Of a stretch of 64,000 nucleotides of DNA, positions 30,829 to 38,291 are shown piece by piece. Position 1 is the stretch's first letter; every line of letters starts with the position of its first letter. The notes below the pieces were generated by a model, which saw only the letters and a list, made by a program, of their open reading frames with translations, searched no databases and was not told where the DNA came from. The translations under genes and the position numbers were made by a program. The DNA comes from Labilibacter sediminis (GTDB lineage Bacteria > Bacteroidota > Bacteroidia > Bacteroidales > Marinilabiliaceae): NCBI RefSeq assembly GCF_005877885.1, contig NZ_VCHY01000008.1:172062-236061 (forward strand), in the 5' to 3' direction.

Positions 30829-30862
30829 AAGTCCACCTTTTATCAACAAAGGTGGACTTCTT
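30829..30862 (+). terminator. Terminator after the SusE/F-like gene
   Basis: AAGTCCACCTTTT at 30829-30841 pairs with AAAGGTGGACTT at 30848-30859, followed by CTTAT. It separates the PUL from the serine hydrolase gene and lies just before its ATG, so it excludes the upstream start at 30852. Confidence 0.75.
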
Positions 30863-30875
30863 ATATCCATCCATC

Positions 30876-32105
30876 ATGAAAATTAATTTCCATCTGATTT
30901 CTATTGTCATCATTACATCTTTCCTTTTGGGTTGCAACAACCCTCAATCAACTGACGCAAAAACTTATGGTAAGGTTGATTCTTTGTTTATTTCAGCAGT
31001 TAACAACCTTGAAATAGCAGGTGCTGTTGCTCTAATCGCTCATCATGATAGTATTATTTACAACAAAGCATTTGGCTACAGAAACATCGAGGCAGGCACC
31101 AAAATAGAAGAAAATGATATTTTCCGTTTGGCCTCTATGACCAAAGCCTTAACAGCAGTGGCAATACTTCAATTACAAGAACAGGGTAAACTGAGGGTAA
31201 GTGACTATGTTTATGAATATTTGCCCGAATTTAAAAATCCTCAAATATTAGAGAAGGTATTGCCCGATTCGTCTTTTTCCGCAAAACCTGCCGAAGCGGA
31301 TATCACCATTCATCAGTTATTAACACACACTTCAGGCATTGGCTATGGTTTTCAGGACGATAGATATAACGCCTTAATCCTAAAAAACAATGTCAGCGAA
31401 GGTTTTGGTTACGACACGAGAACAGCACGTGAAAACATTCGTAAAATAGCCGCCTTGCCTCTTTTGCACGAACCAGGTGAGGCATACACATACAGCTTAA
31501 GTTTTGATGTGCTGGGTGTTATTATTGAAGAAGTTTCAGGCCTACGGTACGATAAGTATATAACAGAGAATATCCTGAGACCTTGCAACATGAACGACAG
31601 CTATTTCATTATACCAGATGAACAACGTCACCGCCTACCCAATGTTTATGAACCCACTGAAGACGGTGGCATTCAACTATCAAGCTACCCTGACACAACC
31701 TACCCATGCCTCAACAATAGACGTTTTTTCTCCGGAGGTGCTGATTTATGCTCTACAGCCAAGGACTATTACCTCTTCTTAAAGATGCTAAAGAACAAAG
31801 GGCAGATTAATGGTCATCCTGTACTTCAAGAAGAATCAGTCAAGGCAATACTAAGCAAACAATCAGCATTAAACGAAGGAGAATCCTATCAAGGCTATGC
31901 AGCTTGGATTACCAATGAGCTGGGGGCACAAAAAGGAGAAAACAATGAAGGCAGCTATGGCTTTGGTGGCTTTTTTGACACCTACAGCTGGACAGATCCT
32001 AAAGCTGACTTTTCAGCGGTACTCTTATTACAAATGTATCCGAACAACAACAAAAAAATACACGAAAAATTTCAAACACTAACCTACGATCTTTTTCAAC
32101 AATAA
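30876..32105 (+). CDS. Serine hydrolase, class C beta-lactamase family lipoprotein
   Basis: A 409-residue lipoprotein with signal MKINFHLISIVIITSFLLG and lipobox Cys. It has the catalytic motif SMTK in FRLASMTKALTAVAIL (Ser-x-x-Lys). The second motif region is YSLSFDVLGVIIEEVSG, so Tyr is present but the usual YxN reads Y-S-L; this form is seen in esterase-like members of the family. The ending FGGFFDTYSWTDP covers the HxG/KTG-like strand (GGF). Family activities include D-peptide hydrolysis, esterase and transglycosylation. Beta-lactam resistance is not implied. The ATG at 30876 is set by the signal peptide. Confidence 0.88.
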   Translation: MKINFHLISIVIITSFLLGCNNPQSTDAKTYGKVDSLFISAVNNLEIAGAVALIAHHDSIIYNKAFGYRNIEAGTKIEENDIFRLASMTKALTAVAILQLQEQGKLRVSDYVYEYLPEFKNPQILEKVLPDSSFSAKPAEADITIHQLLTHTSGIGYGFQDDRYNALILKNNVSEGFGYDTRTARENIRKIAALPLLHEPGEAYTYSLSFDVLGVIIEEVSGLRYDKYITENILRPCNMNDSYFIIPDEQRHRLPNVYEPTEDGGIQLSSYPDTTYPCLNNRRFFSGGADLCSTAKDYYLFLKMLKNKGQINGHPVLQEESVKAILSKQSALNEGESYQGYAAWITNELGAQKGENNEGSYGFGGFFDTYSWTDPKADFSAVLLLQMYPNNNKKIHEKFQTLTYDLFQQ

Positions 32106-32306
32106 ACCATTATTGTATTCATCCGCTTGCCTTGGAATATGTTTTCAGGGCAATTACGGATGAATGTAATCCTTAAAACTTTTGATGCTTCTCCAAGGTG
32201 TCTCAATGTGGATAACAGCATTTATTGAATGTGACGGGCTGCTAGCGATAAAACTACCAACCCCATATTAATATCGAAATCAGATTATTAAAAACTTGTT
32301 CTATTT

Positions 32307-33197
32307 ATGAAATCAAGGATTTTAAAGCTAAAAATCATCATGATTACAGGTCTGTTGCTAAACTGCTCTACTGAAAATAAACCTGTTTATGACACATACA
32401 CACATCATGGACTTCAACGTGAATACATTTACTACAGCCCTAAATCCTTAAAGAAAAAATCTCCGTTGGTAGTTGTTTTACACGGTTTTACCAGTAGTGC
32501 AGAAAAAATCATGAACTACTCAAAAATGAACGATATCGCTTCCTCAAATGGTTTTGCTGTCTTATACCCTCAGGGAACCAGCGATAATACTTCAAATACC
32601 TTTTGGAATGTTGGTTATGATTTTCATAAACATGTTACTATTGATGATGTTGATTTCATTGTTCAGCTCACCCAATTTATTAGTCAAAAATTCCACCATA
32701 ACCCTAATAATATATTCTTAACAGGCATGTCAAATGGTGCCGAAATGTGTTATAAAATAGCCTGTGAGAAACCACATTCTTTTAAGGCTATAGCTCCGGT
32801 TGCAGGAATGATGCTCAACACATTCCTTACCAATGCACAAAACATATCCATTCCTGTTTTTTCAGTGTTTGGTACGGCCGATGACATTACTCGTTTTGAT
32901 GGCGATTCCACCAACAGTGATGGTTGGGGGGCATACCCAGGTATTCCCTCTACAATCGAATATTGGGCGCTAACAAACAATTGTAAAGAACTTAAAATCG
33001 ACACCTTGAAAAACGTTTCTTTAAACGATAGCAGCTATATTATCCGCCAACATCGATACAGCAATTCTAACTCAAATGATGTTTTGTTCTATAAAGTAGT
33101 TAACGGAGGGCACGATTGGCCCGGAGCATGGGGAAATATGGACGTAAATATCAGTGAGGAAATTTGGCATTTCTTTATGCAAAAAACGATACCGTAG
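32307..33197 (+). CDS. CE1-like / PHB depolymerase-family esterase lipoprotein
   Basis: A 296-residue alpha/beta-hydrolase related to LpqC, feruloyl esterases and extracellular PHB depolymerases. Signal MKSRILKLKIIMITGLLLNC gives a lipoprotein with Cys20. The fold markers in order are YYSPKSLKKKSPLVVVLHGF (oxyanion strand), the nucleophile Ser in TGMSNGAEM, acid Asp in FGTADDITRFDG, and His in NGGHDWPG. De-esterification of plant or algal polysaccharide would suit the nearby PUL, but there is no operon link: 201 bases separate it from the serine hydrolase gene. Substrate unknown. Confidence 0.87.
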   Translation: MKSRILKLKIIMITGLLLNCSTENKPVYDTYTHHGLQREYIYYSPKSLKKKSPLVVVLHGFTSSAEKIMNYSKMNDIASSNGFAVLYPQGTSDNTSNTFWNVGYDFHKHVTIDDVDFIVQLTQFISQKFHHNPNNIFLTGMSNGAEMCYKIACEKPHSFKAIAPVAGMMLNTFLTNAQNISIPVFSVFGTADDITRFDGDSTNSDGWGAYPGIPSTIEYWALTNNCKELKIDTLKNVSLNDSSYIIRQHRYSNSNSNDVLFYKVVNGGHDWPGAWGNMDVNISEEIWHFFMQKTIP

Positions 33198-33559
33198 GTT
33201 TAAATAAACTCACATATTCACCACTATTTATACTTTAAACAAACTATTGAGTTGCCCTTTATCCTTTTAAAGCATCACTGGCGGGGATGGATGCTTAATT
33301 ATTAACCAACTCCTTTTCAACTTATCTCTTTTTTCGAAAACACTGCTTCATTCGGCCTCTTTTCTAATAGCTTATGTTTTATTGAAAGTCATAGTAAGAC
33401 CGGGTAGTTGGAGTGTAAGTTTACTCTCATATGATTACTTCCAAATCTATCTTGTAATCTAATGTAAAAACAGTGGCATTTCATTGAAAAATGATAAATT
33501 TGAATAAAACACAAACAACAGAATTTATATCAGTATAGAGTAATCTAAAAATATAACCC
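33198..33559. other. Gene-free stretch with a weak hairpin and a candidate promoter
   Basis: 362 bases. AAGCATC at 33271-33277 pairs with GATGCTT further on (ending near 33293), with no T-tract. TAAATTTG at 33495-33502 matches the -7 consensus about 58 bases before the NYN gene, but no good -33 box precedes it. No coding frame is convincing. Confidence 0.35.
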
Positions 33560-34318
33560 ATGAACATAAATTTAGCTGTATTAATTGATGGTGATAATAT
33601 ACCATCTGCATATGTAAAAGAAATGATGGAGGAAATTGCCAAGTATGGAAATCCAACCATTAAAAGGATTTATGGAGATTGGACGAAGCCTAATTTGTCG
33701 AAATGGAAAAATATACTTTTAGAAAACGCCATTACTCCCGTTCAGCAATACGGATATACCACAGGAAAGAATGCTACTGATTCAGCTATGATCATTGATG
33801 CCATGGATATTTTGTATTCAGAAAAAGTAAATGGATTCTGCATCGTATCTAGTGACAGTGATTTTACCAGGTTGGCAACTCGTTTAAGAGAAGCCGGTAT
33901 GCAAGTGATTGGAATTGGAGAAAAGAAGACTCCAAATCCGTTTATTGTGGCGTGTGATAAATTTATTTACATCGAAATTCTGAAAACAAAATCTAAAGAG
34001 AAGGGATCTGAAGATGAAAAGGAATTGGACAAGGAAACATTTGATAAAATTAGTGCAAAAGAAATAAAGTTAATTGCCACTACAATTACAGACTTATCTG
34101 ATGATGAAGGATGGGCATTTTTAGGAGACGTGGGAGGTCTATTACAAAAAAAGCAACCGAACTTTGATCCCCGAAACTATGGCTTTCAGAAGTTGACACC
34201 ATTGATAAAGTCAACCGGCAAATTTGATATAGAGCAACGAGAAAGCCAAAAAGGCCGGAATAAATTAATCTTTGTAAAAAATAAAGAAAAGCGCAGCCCA
34301 AGCCGACATAAGGCCTAG
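33560..34318 (+). CDS. NYN-domain nuclease with LOTUS (OST-HTH) domain
   Basis: A 252-residue cytosolic protein. Residues 1-145 form a PIN-like NYN domain (LabA/DUF88 type) with acidic active-site positions in AVLIDGDNIPS, KNATDSAMIIDAMDIL and VSSDSDFTRLATRLREAG. Residues about 165-240 form an OST-HTH/LOTUS RNA-binding domain (GWAFLGDVGGLLQKKQPNFD; YGFQKLTPLIKS). This pairing is known across bacteria as a predicted RNase that recognises RNA through LOTUS. The C-terminus is basic (EKRSPSRHKA). It stands alone, with a possible promoter at 33495. Confidence 0.92.
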   Translation: MNINLAVLIDGDNIPSAYVKEMMEEIAKYGNPTIKRIYGDWTKPNLSKWKNILLENAITPVQQYGYTTGKNATDSAMIIDAMDILYSEKVNGFCIVSSDSDFTRLATRLREAGMQVIGIGEKKTPNPFIVACDKFIYIEILKTKSKEKGSEDEKELDKETFDKISAKEIKLIATTITDLSDDEGWAFLGDVGGLLQKKQPNFDPRNYGFQKLTPLIKSTGKFDIEQRESQKGRNKLIFVKNKEKRSPSRHKA

Positions 34319-34469
34319 ACAGGTTTTTTGCGCTTAAGAAAATCATAAGGATTTTGCTGCCTTATCTAAACTATAAAGGATAGGATGTGGCAGTAGGTTA
34401 ATGTAGGTAATTTTCTCTTTACCCCTGCCCTCAGCAATTAAATATAATAGCTCCCTAAATTCGCAATTA

Positions 34470-35618
34470 TTAACTTTTTATAAAATGATGCGGATAATTG
34501 GGCATACGGTTCTGAAAAGTTAAAACCGATTCTTTTTTTATTACTCCATTATCAATATTAATGGCCTTTTGAATGGTGCTATTTTTCATCCAACCTTTAG
34601 GTCCTTCTAGAATCGTAGGTAAATGCACAATTAATGCGCCCGAAATTGACCTTGAAGCACTTTCCCAAAAATAACTTGGAGTATGGTCAACGGCATAATA
34701 GTCTACATTATCGACATTAAACATAGGGTTTTTAAAAGTTGTAGGCTTAGCAAAATAAAATCCCATACCTTCATCGCAACTAACATCAATGATTAAAGCT
34801 CCTGATTTTAAAATTCCTTTCTCTTGTTCTGTTACAAAATTAACAGGCTGATCGGTATTTTGGTAAATACCATTAATTATAATATCTGATTCACCAATTA
34901 AATCAGATAAAGAACGTACTTCACCATCATGTTCCTCAATGACTAACCTCGCTTCATTCTTTTTACCTTCGCGAATACGTACATAGTGGACATCCAAAAT
35001 TTCTTCGCGAACTTCATGATCAGGCCTTTGAACGCAAATGGTAATATCCCTGAAACCATGAGCCTTAAGGGCGTAAATAGCTCCACGACTAACGGCTCCA
35101 AAACTAAAAACAGTTACTTTACGCTGGTTACCATAATGACCATCAATGCCCCTTAATTGTAATGCATGAATAACTGCACAATAGCCTGCCATTTCATTAT
35201 TCTTATAAAATGTATGTCGACCAGCCTGACCATTGGGAAGCCAAACAAACATATCCTCAAAGGCAATAAGGGTTAATTTTCGATCTATTGCAGTTTGTGT
35301 AATATCGCCTTGCTGTGCACAATGCGGATAACCCCAAATAAATCCTCCTTCGCGTATTTCTTGTAAATCGGCCAATACTGGCTTAGCAATAATCACTGAA
35401 CCTATTTCAGTTAACAACTCTTGACGAGAAGCAACTCCTCCTGTTTGGGAAATAAAAAAACTATCGTCTAAACCAAAAGGGGCACCATATCCTTTTTCAA
35501 AGATTAATTGTTTCCTAATATTATTGGGTAAACGTGATATATGCTCCGGATGAATAGGTACCCGCTTTTCATCTTCTTTTCTTGAAGTTCCAATAACTCC
35601 TAAAGTGTTTTTTTCCAT
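34470..35618 (-). CDS. N5-(carboxyethyl)ornithine synthase-like dehydrogenase
   Basis: A 382-residue enzyme of the alanine dehydrogenase/PNT superfamily that best matches N5-(1-carboxyethyl)ornithine synthase. That enzyme reductively condenses ornithine (or lysine) with pyruvate using NADPH. Visible features are the N-terminal GVIGTSRKEDEKRVPIHPEH, the substrate-side KPVLADLQEI and GYPHCAQQ, the Rossmann segment VTVFSFGAVSRGAIYALKAH, and the C-terminal NVDYYAVDHTPSYFW. The ATG at 35618 is chosen because AAAGGAG lies 6 bases before it, a strong Shine-Dalgarno for this group; the longer frame from 35651 lacks one. Saccharopine-like or alanine dehydrogenase activities are the alternatives. Confidence 0.8.
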   Translation of the reverse strand: MEKNTLGVIGTSRKEDEKRVPIHPEHISRLPNNIRKQLIFEKGYGAPFGLDDSFFISQTGGVASRQELLTEIGSVIIAKPVLADLQEIREGGFIWGYPHCAQQGDITQTAIDRKLTLIAFEDMFVWLPNGQAGRHTFYKNNEMAGYCAVIHALQLRGIDGHYGNQRKVTVFSFGAVSRGAIYALKAHGFRDITICVQRPDHEVREEILDVHYVRIREGKKNEARLVIEEHDGEVRSLSDLIGESDIIINGIYQNTDQPVNFVTEQEKGILKSGALIIDVSCDEGMGFYFAKPTTFKNPMFNVDNVDYYAVDHTPSYFWESASRSISGALIVHLPTILEGPKGWMKNSTIQKAINIDNGVIKKESVLTFQNRMPNYPHHFIKS

Positions 35619-35969
35619 GAATTCTCCTTTGATAGTTTTGTTATAAAACAAATTAATGTCGGTTCGATAATCCCTAATTCAATGAGAAATCATTTGCTGA
35701 AGTGATAGAGGACGCTATTAAAGTAGCAAAGTGTAGTAATGACTGATTAAAATCAAAAATAGTATAAACCTGTCGTAAAGGTACTCTATTTTTTAAGAGA
35801 TCCTTGAATTATATTGATTTTAAAGTAATTAATAAAAAACCCAGCCTGTAAACTTGATATAAAGATTGGCTTGGTTGTCGGTCAGTTTTACTACTTTTAC
35901 TCAAAATAAAAGCCTCCATAACATCATAAACTTGTGAGTTAATAATCACATAAACAATTACAACAGAAA
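35619..35969. other. Divergent intergenic region without identified sites
   Basis: 351 bases between the diverging synthase and EF-hand lipoprotein genes. Both promoters must lie here. I see no full TAnnTTTG with a matching -33 box, no repeat and no convincing hairpin. Confidence 0.4.
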
Positions 35970-36755
35970 ATGAAAAAACTTTTACCAATACTTATTTTAG
36001 CCCTTTCAACCTATAACTGTTCCGAAAAAAAGATTGAGAAAAAAGGATTTCAGGTTAGTGAAATTACCGAGGATAAAGACGGACAAAAAGTTGTTGGTCT
36101 TCAGATGGACTCTTTAAAACTGGAAACCAAACCCAGGAATGTTTTATTAACCAATAATCCAAACCACAGGCTCACGCCTATTTACAAAGTCAATTACGAC
36201 AAAAACACAGGCAAACCCTTTACTGGATCTAATTATTACCACACCACATGGGAGCACGATTATGACGAAGGGAATAATTGGAACAATAATTTTATGCCTG
36301 GATTTGAAGCAGTTTATGGATACAATTTCATCAATATCGCCCACTACAACAATAAAACCAATACACAAAATGAGTTCTTTGAGGAGCCTGTTTTAATCAA
36401 AACACTATACTATCCTGCTTTTTCAAAAGACACCTTGAATCACAAACCGATAAAAAGAGATTACTATATGGTTTCGGTTTATGATGAAGACACCAATAAT
36501 GATGGATTTATCAGCACAAAAGACCTGCGACGCTTCTACCTTTTTGATATAAATGGGAACCTGGTAAAACCTTTGGTGCCTAAAAACTATTCGGTAATGA
36601 GTTCGGAATATGATTCGGCCAACGATTTTATGTATGTATTTGCCAGAGTTGACCAGAATAAGAATGGACAAATGGAATATGAAGAGGAAACCCATATCTT
36701 TTGGATTGACCTAAAAAATCCCGAAAATAACGGGGTTCAATATAAGAACCAATAA
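35970..36755 (+). CDS. Lipoprotein with two EF-hand-like calcium loops
   Basis: A 261-residue lipoprotein with signal MKKLLPILILALSTYNC (Cys17). No known family is recognised for the bulk. Two acidic loops near residues 170 and 230 match the EF-hand rule: DTNNDGFISTKDL (D1, N3, D5, S9, D12) and DQNKNGQMEYEEE (D1, N3, N5, E9, E12). The protein is rich in Tyr, Asn and Trp (HTTWEHDYDEGNNWNNNF), as in envelope beta-rich proteins. Calcium binding is inferred from the loops only. It stands next to the tRNA-linked duplication, whose left copy begins 18 bases after its stop. Confidence 0.7.
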   Translation: MKKLLPILILALSTYNCSEKKIEKKGFQVSEITEDKDGQKVVGLQMDSLKLETKPRNVLLTNNPNHRLTPIYKVNYDKNTGKPFTGSNYYHTTWEHDYDEGNNWNNNFMPGFEAVYGYNFINIAHYNNKTNTQNEFFEEPVLIKTLYYPAFSKDTLNHKPIKRDYYMVSVYDEDTNNDGFISTKDLRRFYLFDINGNLVKPLVPKNYSVMSSEYDSANDFMYVFARVDQNKNGQMEYEEETHIFWIDLKNPENNGVQYKNQ

Positions 36756-36773
36756 CAGGAAGAAAACAATTTA

Positions 36774-36831
36774 CGTGTGAGTTTTTTACTCTTGCTCAAA
36801 ACTCACACTCCAAACTGTTTTGTGACCTCAA
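36774..36831. repeat. Left copy of the tRNA-end direct repeat
   Basis: Bases 36789-36831 (43 bases, from CTCTTGCTCAAAACTC to TGTGACCTCAA) are identical to 37261-37303. A less exact part (CGTGTGAGTTT) extends it leftward. Its last nine bases, TGACCTCAA, are the complement of the 3' end of tRNA-Arg. An inner inverted repeat (GTGTGAGTTTT against AAAACTCACAC) can form a hairpin. Confidence 0.85.
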
Positions 36832-36850
36832 GCGACAAATTGTTCTGCTC

Positions 36851-37195
36851 TTAACTTAAGCCCTTTATCATAGCAAAGAGCATCTTCGAAATTTCTTCAA
36901 GAAACTGATAATACCTTCTAAAGTCCTTTTCTTCTATTTGATCTATTTCAAGCAAATAATCCAATATCGCAACGCATTCAAAAGTCGAGCCTCTTGAAAT
37001 AACATAAAAATTACGCTTATCCTTATTGGTAAACCGCCCTGCTCCTTCTGCAATATTAAGCATTATACTGAATGCCGCACGCCTTAGCTGATCATGGGTT
37101 ACTCTATCAACCTTAGTATGAACCAGGAAAGAGGTAATTGATTTGTTAAAAACTTTAGCCTTCTTATAAACTTCCAGTTTTTCAAAATCAAACAT
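36851..37195 (-). CDS. Four-helix bundle protein (23S rRNA intervening-sequence family)
   Basis: A 114-residue all-helical protein of the S23/TIGR02436 four-helix bundle family, the same fold as Avd of diversity-generating retroelements. Typical parts are the N-terminal FEKLEVYKKAKVFNKSI, DQLRRAAFSIMLNIAEGAGR (the family signature SIxxNIAEGxGR) and FYVISRGSTFECVAILDYL. Members were first found inside rRNA-gene intervening sequences of Leptospira and Coxiella; their role is unknown. No reverse transcriptase or variable repeat is nearby, so a retroelement is not supported. The gene is bracketed by two copies of a 43-bp repeat that includes the 3' end of tRNA-Arg, which suggests it came in as a small mobile unit. 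Confidence 0.9.
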   Translation of the reverse strand: MFDFEKLEVYKKAKVFNKSITSFLVHTKVDRVTHDQLRRAAFSIMLNIAEGAGRFTNKDKRNFYVISRGSTFECVAILDYLLEIDQIEEKDFRRYYQFLEEISKMLFAMIKGLS

Positions 37196-37244
37196 GATGG
37201 ATAGTTTGAGTTAGAGTGTGAGTAAAGAGAAACAAAACATTTTT

Positions 37245-37303
37245 TCGTGTGAGTTTATCGCTCTTGCTCAAAACTCACACTCCAAACTGTTTTGTGACCT
37301 CAA
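37245..37303. repeat. Right copy of the tRNA-end direct repeat
   Basis: The right copy of the 43-bp identity (37261-37303) overlaps the last nine bases of the tRNA-Arg gene. The core unit between the two copies, about 472 bases from one repeat end to the other, contains only the four-helix bundle gene. Confidence 0.85.
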
Positions 37304-37366
37304 TGGGATTCGAACCCATATCGCTGGAACCGGAATCCAGTATTCTATCCGTTGAACTATGAAGCC
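37295..37366 (-). tRNA. tRNA-Arg (anticodon CCG)
   Basis: The minus strand folds as a full cloverleaf. Acceptor GGCTTCA pairs with TGAGGTC with two G-U pairs; D-stem GTTC/GAAT; anticodon stem CTGGA/TCCAG with loop TTCCGGT, anticodon CCG; T-stem ATGGG/CCCAT with loop TTCGAAT; discriminator A. It reads the CGG arginine codon. The CCA is not encoded. The 3' end is duplicated 472 bases downstream. Confidence 0.95.
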
Positions 37367-37501
37367 AAAATTTGATGGCAACAAATATAATAATTGGATT
37401 GAAATATCTGTAACTTTTTTACAAGTAGCTGCAATTATAAAATCTATATACAAATTAAGATCACCTAATCCCTCCTTTACTAGGAAATTTCTTATGAAAT
37501 T

Positions 37502-37681
37502 CAACCACTTTGTGGTTGTTAATAATATACTTAATCATATACCCTGCACTTTGTACAGGGCTATTTATATTAATCCTTTCAGGATTATGCCCTTAAAAAC
37601 CACTAAGGTGGTTTAATACGAATAACCTCGGATGTAATCCGGGGCATATTAAAATATAACTCTAGAATCCTAAAGGGATTC
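37502..37681. repeat. Array of six short hairpins
   Basis: Six separate mini-hairpins in 180 bases, each with about a 7-8-bp stem and a loop of mostly 3-5 bases: 37502-37518 (CAACCAC/GTGGTTG), 37542-37560 (CCCTGCA/TACAGGG), 37571-37587 (TAATCCT/AGGATTA), 37597-37614 (AAACCAC/GTGGTTT), 37626-37644 (CCTCGGAT/ATCCGGGG) and 37665-37681 (GAATCCT/GGGATTC). The first and fourth share the CCAC/GTGG core, and the third and sixth share ATCC/GGAT. The loops carry TTT, TTC, TAAG or AAA. It resembles intergenic hairpin arrays seen in Bacteroidota near REP-associated transposase sites; no transposase is present here. Confidence 0.8.
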
Positions 37682-37740
37682 AATTTTTAAACTAACTTAA
37701 AATGCATTACCTGGTCCTTCTTCCAAAGAAATATTTTAGT

Positions 37741-38022
37741 AGGGATTTTACGACATAAATAGTTATTCTTTTTTTGAATGTCATAGATTTTCAATTCATC
37801 CCTAAAACCCTGACTTCCTTTTCTTTTCTTGATAAAAGAAAGGAAGCAAAGAAAATCAAGACTGCGCCCGCTTTACTATAAAAACATACGGTTGACTCGT
37901 CTAAATTGCTAAAACTCGCTTCTTCCTTCGTCAGAAGCTCAAACAAATCGCAATTTTACGACAATCAACCTTGTTTTTATGCTCACCGGACGAGGTCAGG
38001 GTGAAGACAAGCTGGTTTTGCT
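37741..38022. repeat. 283-bp interspersed repeat, copy 2
   Basis: Matches 12547-12829 over its whole length with about one to two dozen substitutions. It keeps the CTTCCTTTTCTTTTC hairpin, the GCGCCCGCTT block and the CACCGGACGAGGTCAGGGTG end. It begins directly after the hairpin array region. 38023-38291 before leuS shows a short stem AATCTTA/TAAGATT (38239-38259) and nothing else clear. Confidence 0.85.
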
Positions 38023-38291
38023 AATGAAACACCTTTTTTAACTCTTAATTGGCATATAAAGTCAATAGGTATCCCAAAAAAGAAGGCCAACATTAGCAGT
38101 TTAAAATACAACCCCTCCCCTTCTACAGTAATTATCCATCCCAGTGGTAGTGATTCCCCATTCATATTACCCTAAATCTCCTGATGCAATATCCCCACTT
38201 ATTCTAAAAGATTTTTTAATTTCGCAGTTTCATTCATTAATCTTAGCTCAGTTAAGATTTTTTCATTTGAATATTTGATATACAATATAAT

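Noticed and set aside
31480..31560. Inactive serine hydrolase because YxN is changed to Y-S-L
   Set aside because: This form (YSLxxDVLG) is familiar in active esterase-like members, and the SxxK motif is intact.
36774..36831. Terminator of the EF-hand lipoprotein gene or of tRNA-Arg
   Set aside because: GTGTGAGTTTT/AAAACTCACAC can form a stem, but no T-tract follows in either direction; the dominant feature is the direct repeat.
36851..37195. Avd accessory gene of a diversity-generating retroelement
   Set aside because: Same fold, but there is no reverse transcriptase, template repeat or variable repeat nearby.
37502..37681. CRISPR-like array
   Set aside because: The units are short hairpins of different sequence without identical direct repeats or spacers of fixed length, and no cas gene is in the window.
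38239..38262. Leader or T-box before leuS
   Set aside because: The AATCTTA/TAAGATT hairpin is short and the T-box sequence, specifier loop and antiterminator are absent.
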